From Phycisphaerae bacterium (lineage in GTDB: Bacteria > Planctomycetota > Phycisphaerae > SM23-33): DNA of 58,172 nucleotides. A model generated the notes under the pieces. It saw nothing but the letters and a program-made list of their open reading frames with translations, did not search any database and was not told the origin of the DNA. The stretch lies in the NCBI GenBank assembly GCA_003551645.1, contig PUND01000036.1, forward strand, positions 1 to 58,172, read 5' to 3'. The position numbers and the translations under genes were made by a program. Positions 52,611 to 58,172 of this stretch are shown in pieces (position 1 is the stretch's first letter; each line of letters begins with the position of its first letter).

Positions 52611-53123
52611 TCAGCCGGTCTTGGCTTCCGCGACGGCCTGCAGCACTTCGTCGTAGTCCGGCTCGTTGGTGACCTCCTCGACCACCTGTCGATAGCTTAG
52701 CTTGCCGGATGTGCCCACCACGAACACCGCCCGCGCGAGCAGCCGAAGCGGTGGTATGAGCACTCCCCATGCGTTGCCGAAGCCCGCCTCGCGATGGTCA
52801 GAGAGCGTCAGGACATGCTCGGCGCCCTCGGCACCGCACCATCTTTTCTGTGCGAACGGCAGGTCCATGCTGACGACCGCGATCGTCACGTCGTCGCCGA
52901 GTTTGGCCGCCTCCTCGTTGAATCGCCTGGCCTCCACGTTGCAGACGCTGGTGTCCAGCGACGGCACCGAGGCGACCACCAGCGTCCGGCCGAACATGTC
53001 GGAAAGCTTCATCTCGTCCAGGTCGTTGGTTACAAGCACGGCGTCGGGGGCATCGTCACCGACTTCCGGCGGCGTCCCGCAAAGCTCAAGCGGATTGCCC
53101 TTCATCGTTACTGTCTTCGTCAT
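52611..53123 (-). CDS. tpx: Thiol peroxidase
   Basis: A 170-residue atypical 2-Cys peroxiredoxin reducing peroxides with thioredoxin. The peroxidatic Cys lies in PSLDTSVCNVEARRF and the resolving Cys in QKRWCGAEG. I start at the second ATG (MTKTVTMKG), six bases after GGAG; the first ATG touches the GGAG. The first 38 bases overlap the upstream thioredoxin gene in another frame, so the two are coupled. The pairing of Tpx with its likely reductant makes sense. Confidence 0.93.
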   Translation of the reverse strand: MTKTVTMKGNPLELCGTPPEVGDDAPDAVLVTNDLDEMKLSDMFGRTLVVASVPSLDTSVCNVEARRFNEEAAKLGDDVTIAVVSMDLPFAQKRWCGAEGAEHVLTLSDHREAGFGNAWGVLIPPLRLLARAVFVVGTSGKLSYRQVVEEVTNEPDYDEVLQAVAEAKTG

Positions 53124-53688
53124 CGTCATCTCCTTTCGTCGGGGCGTCGGTCTCGGCGGATGTCGCCGCCAACGCCTCCAGCGCGTTCTCGTAAGTACTC
53201 CGGCTGTTCAGCCCGACCCAACGGTCCACTATTTCACCATCTTGAAACAGTATAACGGTAGGCGTGCCCGCTATCTGATACCGTCGGACGAGGCCGGGCA
53301 CCCTTTGTATGTTGACTTTAGCGAAGTTCGCCGTCTCGGCATGGTCGCGGGCCAGGCCGCCGAATATCGGCTGGAGCTGCTCGCAGGGCGGACAGCCCGG
53401 CTGGTGAAAATCCACCATCACCGGTTTGTCGGCTTCGAGGACCTGTTCGTCGAAGTCCTCCGCGGAGGTGAATTCCGGCAGTGCCGCATAGGAGTCGTCC
53501 CGAGTGGGCCCGGTCACGGCCCGGCTGGTCCCGAAGCCGATTGTCAGGCCCAGAAGCCCGCCTATCAGAAGCCCGCGCAAAGGAGTGGCAGTCAGCGGAC
53601 ACATGCCGCTGGTGCACTTGCCCAGGTAGCCGAGCAGGCCACCGGCCGTTGCGCCTATCGCCAAACCCAGTAAGACTCTAATCAGCAT
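53086..53688 (-). CDS. Membrane thioredoxin with N-terminal DUF6132-like region
   Basis: A 200-residue protein. The N-terminal part (about 1-58) holds two hydrophobic helices around GKCTSGMCPLTATPLRG, the C..G.CPLT motif seen in small membrane proteins near thioredoxins. The thioredoxin domain (about 70-180) has PGCPPCEQLQP and the cis-Pro GTPTVILFQDG. The last 15 residues are very acidic (GDDDDEDSNDEG) and are encoded by the same bases as the tpx ribosome-binding site and start. It is likely a reductant for Tpx; the side of the membrane is not certain. Confidence 0.85.
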   Translation of the reverse strand: MLIRVLLGLAIGATAGGLLGYLGKCTSGMCPLTATPLRGLLIGGLLGLTIGFGTSRAVTGPTRDDSYAALPEFTSAEDFDEQVLEADKPVMVDFHQPGCPPCEQLQPIFGGLARDHAETANFAKVNIQRVPGLVRRYQIAGTPTVILFQDGEIVDRWVGLNSRSTYENALEALAATSAETDAPTKGDDDDEDSNDEGQSA

Positions 53689-53793
53689 TCCAACACCTCT
53701 CTAAATTCGACACACAGACGCAAAGGTTCAGAGTTTTGGCAAGCGCTTTTCTCTGTCCCTCTGGGCCTCTGTGTGGAATATCCCGGCTACCGT
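53689..53793. repeat. Imperfect inverted repeat of the CACACAGA type
   Basis: CACACAGACGCAAAGGTTCAGAG (about 53710-53732) is partly complementary to CTCTGTCCCTCTGGGCCTCTGTG (about 53751-53773). It could form a long imperfect hairpin between the permease and thioredoxin genes. Related words occur at 24500-24525 and 49375-49389. Confidence 0.5.
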
Positions 53794-55083
53794 CTAGGGA
53801 CTCTGTTGCTCGTCTTTGGTTATCCGGGCGTCCTTAACATCATAGCCAAGCGAGCGGACGGCCTGGGTCAGTTGTCCGGTGTCCAGTTCATCTCCGCTGA
53901 CCTCGGCCTTGCCCGCATCCAGCAGCACCCGCGCCGCATCGACTCCTGCGACCTGCTGAAGCGCCCCGGAAATGCTCGTGGCGCAGTGGCTGCAATGCAT
54001 TCCCTGTATTTCCATCTCCGCTTTCTGCGCACCGGCGGCCGGCTCGAACTGCTCCACCGGTGCCCCGCGGATTGCACCGACCACGAGTATCGCCAGCAGG
54101 AACGCCGCGGCGGCGTATTTGACCGGCATAGGTATCATCGCCGCCATGCCGGGCGAAATACTGAAAGCGTCGGCCGCGAAGATCGCGTCCAGCGCCAATC
54201 CCGACCCCAGCGCGCACAGCGCCACCACCAGGACGTAGATGGTCGCCGTTCTACGGCCCATAACGCGCCAGACGGTCACTATGGTCGCGAAGTTGGTCGC
54301 CGGCCCGGTCATCAGAAAAGCCAGAGCCGCCCCCGGGGATGCGCCGGCCTGCAACACAAGCGCCGCGGCGATGGGGACCGACGACGTTGAGCAGACGTAC
54401 ACGGGAATCCCCGCGGCCATAAGAATCAGTATCTGCCAGAAGCCGACGCCTACCGCATCGACGAAGAAGTTCTCCGGCACCACCACGGAGATGACCCCGG
54501 CCACCAGCAGCCCTATGAGCAAGCTCCGGCCGATGTCCCTCGGCAGCGCACCGAAGCCGTAGGTGAATATGCGGCGTATGCGGCTGCCTTGTATCTCCCG
54601 CTCGCAATGGTCATGGCCGCCGTCGGTCTGTCTGTCGGTCGATTTATCGTCTCTGGCGAACAGCGAAACGGCAAGTCCGCCCAGCATCCCACTGATAAGC
54701 GCGAATGCCGGTCGAAGCAGCGCGAACGCCCCGCCCATGAGCGCATAGGTTACGGCTACACTGTCCACGCCGTCCTGGGGCGTTGCGATAAGGAAGCTTG
54801 TGACGGCCGGCTTGCCCGCGCCGCCGCGCCGCAGCGACGCCGACACCGGTATCACGCCGCACGAACACAGCGGCAGCGGTATGCCGAACAACGCCCCCTT
54901 GATCATCGACCACGTCCCGGAGCCGCCGAGGTGCCGCTGGATTGTCCGGGCCGACAGGAATACCGACAGTACCCCGGCGACCAGGAACCCGAACAGCAGG
55001 AACGTCGCCATCTCCGCCAGCACGTGCCAGAACTCGTGCAGTACGTGCCAGAACTGGTGCAGTATGTGCAGAATAGTTTCCAT
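53794..55083 (-). CDS. SO_0444-type metal efflux permease with C-terminal HMA domain
   Basis: A 429-residue membrane protein of the DUF318/ArsP-like permease family. Two repeated helix bundles carry the family motif PLPLCSCGVIPVSASL and the second copy GIPVYVCSTSSVPIAAAL. A cytoplasmic loop with Asp and His (DDKSTDRQTDGGHDH) links them. The last 65 residues are a heavy-metal-associated domain with MHCSHC. The N-terminus has a heptad repeat (HQFWHVLHEFWHVL). It probably exports copper, zinc or arsenic-like ions. The stop of the following gene on this strand overlaps its start. Confidence 0.87.
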   Translation of the reverse strand: METILHILHQFWHVLHEFWHVLAEMATFLLFGFLVAGVLSVFLSARTIQRHLGGSGTWSMIKGALFGIPLPLCSCGVIPVSASLRRGGAGKPAVTSFLIATPQDGVDSVAVTYALMGGAFALLRPAFALISGMLGGLAVSLFARDDKSTDRQTDGGHDHCEREIQGSRIRRIFTYGFGALPRDIGRSLLIGLLVAGVISVVVPENFFVDAVGVGFWQILILMAAGIPVYVCSTSSVPIAAALVLQAGASPGAALAFLMTGPATNFATIVTVWRVMGRRTATIYVLVVALCALGSGLALDAIFAADAFSISPGMAAMIPMPVKYAAAAFLLAILVVGAIRGAPVEQFEPAAGAQKAEMEIQGMHCSHCATSISGALQQVAGVDAARVLLDAGKAEVSGDELDTGQLTQAVRSLGYDVKDARITKDEQQSP

Positions 55084-55889
55084 TATTGTTCACCTCCGCC
55101 CAGCCGCGTCAGTGCGGCCGTGGGGTCTTGATCGCCGTCCATGCCCATCCGGGCCAGTGCGAAGTCGTATCGCGCGGGGTCGTCCGGGCGGACTCGCCGA
55201 AACGCCTCGGTCGCCTCCGCCGCCGCCCGCAGGTCGGCCGACTTACGCCTCGTCGCGCCCAGCGACAGGCAGATGCGGTGCATGTGCACATCCAGCGGGA
55301 TAAGCAGCTTCGCCGCCGCTGCCGGGTTCCACCCGCCGGGGTCAACCTCATCGCGGCGGATCATCCACCGCAGGTACAGGTTCAGACGCTTGCAGGCGCT
55401 GCCTTTTTCAGGGTCGGCCAGCAGGTGTCCGCAGCCGTCGGCGCCGGCGCGGCCCAACTCCGCGGTCAGGTGTTTCAGCCCAGGCAGGACCGTCTCGTCC
55501 GATTCGCCCTGACCGGCCGAGAAACAGGCCTCCACCGAGCCGAACCGCCGCAGAACGCCGCCGATTCCCGTCAGCAGGCGGGCGACCTCACGACCGGTCT
55601 GGAACCGGTGTCTGAAGCCGGCCAGCACCATCTGAAGCTCCGCCGCCGATGAATGCCGAACGGCCTCCGCCGGTCGGGGGCCGAGCCGCTCCAGGACCGT
55701 CGATACACTACGGTGTATCTGCGCAACCCTTCCGTACGCCAGCGATGCCGCGAGAAGCCCGGCTACCTCGCGGTCGCGCACGTCGCGATAGGGGCGCACA
55801 AGCCCCACCGGGTCGGGGTGTATGCCCTCGGTGCGGTTGTACCGTGCGTAGAGCGTCTCAAGGGCGTCGCTATGTCGGCGCAGTGGCAT
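55083..55889 (-). CDS. TIGR02757/DUF2400 family protein
   Basis: A 268-residue protein. The pattern YARYNR, DPVGLVRPYRDVRDREVAGLLAASLAYGRV at the start and KRLNLYLRWMIRRDEVDPG with LLIPLDVHMHRI in the centre match the TIGR02757 family, which resembles a helix-hairpin-helix DNA glycosylase fold. Its biochemical role is unknown. Its stop and the permease ATG share one base, so the two are likely cotranscribed. DNA repair beside metal and peroxide genes would fit, but this is conjecture. Confidence 0.85.
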   Translation of the reverse strand: MPLRRHSDALETLYARYNRTEGIHPDPVGLVRPYRDVRDREVAGLLAASLAYGRVAQIHRSVSTVLERLGPRPAEAVRHSSAAELQMVLAGFRHRFQTGREVARLLTGIGGVLRRFGSVEACFSAGQGESDETVLPGLKHLTAELGRAGADGCGHLLADPEKGSACKRLNLYLRWMIRRDEVDPGGWNPAAAAKLLIPLDVHMHRICLSLGATRRKSADLRAAAEATEAFRRVRPDDPARYDFALARMGMDGDQDPTAALTRLGGGEQ

Positions 55890-55952
55890 AGTTACCGTTC
55901 CTTCAGTACCATCCTACGCCGACGGCCGGGCTTTTTCGCGCCGTGGGCGCCC

Positions 55953-56501
55953 TTACTCGAAAGACACGAAGCGGTCCTTCTTGACATTGCATATCGGGCA
56001 GACGTCGGGGCAGTCGCCCTCGACGGTGTAGCCGCAGACCTCACAGATGTGGACCGGCCCAAGCTCCACATCCTTGCCGGCGTCCACCGCCTGCTTCGCC
56101 TTGCCGTACATCGCGGCGTGAATCTTCTCGGCCTCCAGGGCGTAGCCCATGGACCGCTGAGCGGCCTTTTCGCCCTGCATCTTCGCCACTTCCAGATACG
56201 CCGGGTACATCTCGTTGACCTCGTGAAGCTCGCCGTCGATCGCGCCCTGGAGGTTTGCGGACGTTTCGTCCAGTCCGAACCCGCCGCCGGAGGCGACCAG
56301 AAAAGCCCCTGCGACGTCCTTCATGGCCGTGAAGTGCCCGGTGGCGTGCGCCTGTTCGGCCCGGGCGATGGCCCGGAAAAGCCGGGCTACGTTGGCGAAG
56401 CCCTCTCGCTCGGCCCGCTCGGCCCAGACCTTGTAACGCATGTGTGCCATCGACTCCCCACCGAAGGCGCTTCTGAGGTTCTCAGCGGTGCTCTCGTGCA
56501 T
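55953..56501 (-). CDS. rbr: Rubrerythrin
   Basis: A 182-residue peroxide-reducing protein. The four-helix diiron domain has AFGGESMAHMRYKVWAERAE, IARAEQAHATGH, the GEL..EV.EMYP segment and MGYALEAEKIHAAMY. A rubredoxin domain ends it, with CEVCGYTVEGDCPDVCPICN holding four Cys for iron. Ligand spacing is normal. AAAGGAG precedes the ATG. Together with ferritin, Tpx and the rubrerythrin-like protein nearby it points to defence against peroxide in an anaerobe or microaerophile. Confidence 0.95.
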   Translation of the reverse strand: MHESTAENLRSAFGGESMAHMRYKVWAERAEREGFANVARLFRAIARAEQAHATGHFTAMKDVAGAFLVASGGGFGLDETSANLQGAIDGELHEVNEMYPAYLEVAKMQGEKAAQRSMGYALEAEKIHAAMYGKAKQAVDAGKDVELGPVHICEVCGYTVEGDCPDVCPICNVKKDRFVSFE

Positions 56502-56805
56502 GTCTGCTCCTTTACTGTCTTAGGACCTTGTGATACTGCTCTTAATGAAAGGGGCTGTCTGAGGCCGGAGAGGTCTCGCCGGCCGGGACGTGCCGCCACT
56601 TACACCACGGTACCCACCGATTCGCTGGATTTCAAACCGACCCAAGTCCGAGCGATTCACGACCGCCCCGGCACAGGCGCGGCATGTACTTGGCCTGTGC
56701 GTGGCGTGCGCGTGGCATGGGCATCCTGCCCATGTTGCTGATATTGCTCCGCATCGGCTACGGGGGCTGGAAAACGCCGGGCATGTTCGACATAGTGCAC
56801 TGGCG
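56502..56805. other. Intergenic region with a palindromic repeat
   Basis: About 300 bases with no gene. CATGGGCA-TCC-TGCCCATG (56716-56734) is a perfect 8-bp palindrome of the kind often dispersed in planctomycete genomes. A TTAAGA/TAAGAC pair on the minus strand just before rubrerythrin is a weak promoter candidate. Confidence 0.5.
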
Positions 56806-58172
56806 ATGAAGGATGAAGGGCGCACAGAACGGGCCGCGCGACGGGGCCGCTGGGCGATGATATCGGCCGTGGCCCTGCTCACACTGGCAGGGGCCATACT
56901 GCGCATCGCCCGGCTCGACCACCCGATGCGCTACGACGAGTCGTTCACAGTCCTGCAATATGCCTTCTCCCCGGACCCGGCCGACTGGGTCAACTACTCC
57001 GCGCCCAACAATCATGTGCTCCACACGCTAATGGTGCGTGCGGCGGCCGAGGTCGGCGGAATCACGCCGCCGGCGATACGGCTGCCGGCGTTTCTGGTGG
57101 GCGTGGCGATGATCCCGGCCGCGGCCTTTCTGGCGCATCGGCTCACCTGCCGCCCGGCGGCGGCCGTGACCGCCGCGGCAATGGTGTGCGGGTCCAGCTT
57201 GCTGGTGGAATACTCGGCGAACGCCCGGGGATACTCGCTTCTGTGCCTGCTGACGCTTTTGCTGGCACTGGCCGCCATTGAGATATGCCGCCGTCCGCGT
57301 GCGCTGCGGGGGTGGGTTGCGTTCTGCGTGCTCTCGGCGCTCGGCGCCTTCACGATCCCGATTATGGTGTACCCGGCCGGCATAATCGCGATCGCTGTGG
57401 CCGCTCAGGCGCTCATTGCCGGCGGCCAGCGGCGACGCACAATCCTCAAGCGCCTGCCGCTTGCCCTTGCCGCCACAGCCGTGGTTACGGCGGTGCTCTA
57501 TCTGCCGGTGTTCGTCGTAAGCGGCGTCGGCAGCGTGGTGGCCAATCGTTTCGTAACGCCCCAGCCGCGGTCGGAGATCCTCGCCGGGCTGCCCGGAGTC
57601 GCCACCCGCACGCTTGCCGACTGGACGCGCGACACGTCCTGGCCGTGGCGCGTGCTGGTAGCCGCAGGCGTGGCTGCCGCCGCGGTCTGCGGCGTGCGGA
57701 AACGCAACTTTTTGCTCCTGATTCCCCCGCTGGCGGCCGTTGTCCTGCCGGTGGCAGCGGCCGCCCATGGCGTGGTGCCGTTCCCGCGCGTCTGGCTGTT
57801 TGTCCTCCCGGTGTCGCTGGTTATGGCCGCCTGCGGGCTTGCCTGGATGGCGTCGCTTCCGCGCGGCGGTCGCGTGCGGCTGTCGGCGGCCGGGGTGGCG
57901 GTCCTGGCGGTGCTTGTGCTTACGGCCGACGCCGGCGTCAGGTCGCTGCGCCGCGAGTACATGATAAGCGAGGACCACCGTACGCTGGTTGACGCCGAGC
58001 GGATAATCCGGGATTTGCGGGCCGAATCACTGGCCGACGGGCGGACGGCTATTCTGAGCCAACTGCCGTCTCAGCCGTCGCTGGCCTATTACGCGCTTCT
58101 GCACGGGGTGCGGTTCTGCCCGGCCGACCACCCCGGCTGCGTCCGGGCTGTGGTGGTCGTCGGTCACACACA
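56806..58172 (+). CDS. GT-C membrane glycosyltransferase, ArnT/PMT-like (3' truncated by window edge)
   Basis: An open frame of 455 codons running off the window. After a basic start (MKDEGRTERAARRGRW) there are about nine or ten hydrophobic helices. The first outside loop has the GT-C acidic motif in DHPMRYDESFTVLQY. The next has WVNYSAPNNHVLHTLMVR, as in PMT/ArnT family enzymes that use polyprenyl-phosphate sugars. A region SANARGYSLLCLLTLLLAL follows. The last visible part is a soluble domain (EDHRTLVDAERIIRDLRAES). Acceptor and sugar are unknown. An in-frame stop lies just upstream of the ATG. Confidence 0.85.
   Translation, partial: MKDEGRTERAARRGRWAMISAVALLTLAGAILRIARLDHPMRYDESFTVLQYAFSPDPADWVNYSAPNNHVLHTLMVRAAAEVGGITPPAIRLPAFLVGVAMIPAAAFLAHRLTCRPAAAVTAAAMVCGSSLLVEYSANARGYSLLCLLTLLLALAAIEICRRPRALRGWVAFCVLSALGAFTIPIMVYPAGIIAIAVAAQALIAGGQRRRTILKRLPLALAATAVVTAVLYLPVFVVSGVGSVVANRFVTPQPRSEILAGLPGVATRTLADWTRDTSWPWRVLVAAGVAAAAVCGVRKRNFLLLIPPLAAVVLPVAAAAHGVVPFPRVWLFVLPVSLVMAACGLAWMASLPRGGRVRLSAAGVAVLAVLVLTADAGVRSLRREYMISEDHRTLVDAERIIRDLRAESLADGRTAILSQLPSQPSLAYYALLHGVRFCPADHPGCVRAVVVVGHT

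Noticed and set aside
55653-56741. Plus-strand frame of 362 codons across the rubrerythrin gene
   Set aside because: Antisense to rubrerythrin and the TIGR02757 gene; its end (AWASCPCC) comes from the palindromic repeat at 56716-56734.
1-58172. CRISPR array, insertion sequence, phage or integron
   Set aside because: No regularly spaced direct repeats with unique spacers and no transposase, integrase or phage structural gene were seen.

Overview
The window is a high-GC bacterial chromosome segment, most likely from a planctomycete (Planctomycetota, perhaps a Phycisphaerae-like lineage). This is an inference from gene content: a secreted serine protease with dockerin-like repeats and a PEP-CTERM anchor, Pro-Pro-rich secreted propeller proteins, a zinc-ribbon/transmembrane/propeller protein, remnants of PQQ-type propellers, a secreted S55 (SpoIVB-like) peptidase, a large Hanks-type kinase with STAS and RsbW partners, and intergenic repeats of the CCCCGAAGGGGCGACAG type. 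No rRNA, phage, IS, integron or CRISPR is visible. Most of the window is ordinary housekeeping sequence.

Layout. 1-0.8 kb: end of acetyl-CoA synthetase and a bidirectional terminator. 0.9-3.5 kb: minus-strand partner-switching operon (kinase, STAS, RsbW-like ATPase, STAS). 4-8.4 kb: SppA peptidase, Mut7-C nuclease-like protein, Sir2 deacylase, GT4 glycosyltransferase. 9-11.5 kb: dapA, pdxJ, an AraD-like protein. 11.8-12.06 kb: an array of seven hairpins that is a candidate structured RNA. 12.1-17 kb: signalling genes (receiver-like protein, sigma-54 activator without receiver, histidine kinase overlapping a PleD-like GGDEF regulator). 17-24.4 kb: zinc-ribbon propeller protein, glnA, Memo-like protein, membrane protein, CDP-alcohol phosphatidyltransferase, ribBA. 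24.5-28 kb: a large secreted glycosidase-like gene interrupted by an in-frame amber codon, between PQQ-propeller remnants. 28-32 kb: tRNA-Ser(CGA), HU, rho, hisA, hisH. 32-37.3 kb: OmpA-type lipoprotein, LapA-like protein, prepilin peptidase, argG, fused aroDE.

37.4-43.3 kb: plus-strand envelope operon (S55 peptidase, secreted propeller, PH-domain membrane protein, GT2 enzyme). 43.3-49.2 kb: membrane thioredoxin-fold protein, PEP-CTERM protease, SIS isomerase, orphan DsbD N-domain, GH42-type glycosidase. 49.7-51.5 kb: MsbA-like ABC exporter. 51.5-56.5 kb: minus-strand iron/peroxide/metal group (rubrerythrin-like protein, ferritin, thiol peroxidase, membrane thioredoxin, SO_0444-type permease with an HMA domain, TIGR02757-type protein, rubrerythrin). 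The window ends in a truncated GT-C membrane glycosyltransferase.

The observations most worth a second look are the hairpin array at 11.8-12.06 kb; the amber codon at 25641-25643 with the coherent reading frame behind it; two apparent metal-ligand replacements (His to Arg in AraD, His to Gln in RibB); a pair of near-identical palindromes 41 bp apart; and a tpx gene whose start lies inside the acidic tail of an upstream thioredoxin gene. All functional statements are from reading translations by eye; no database search was run.
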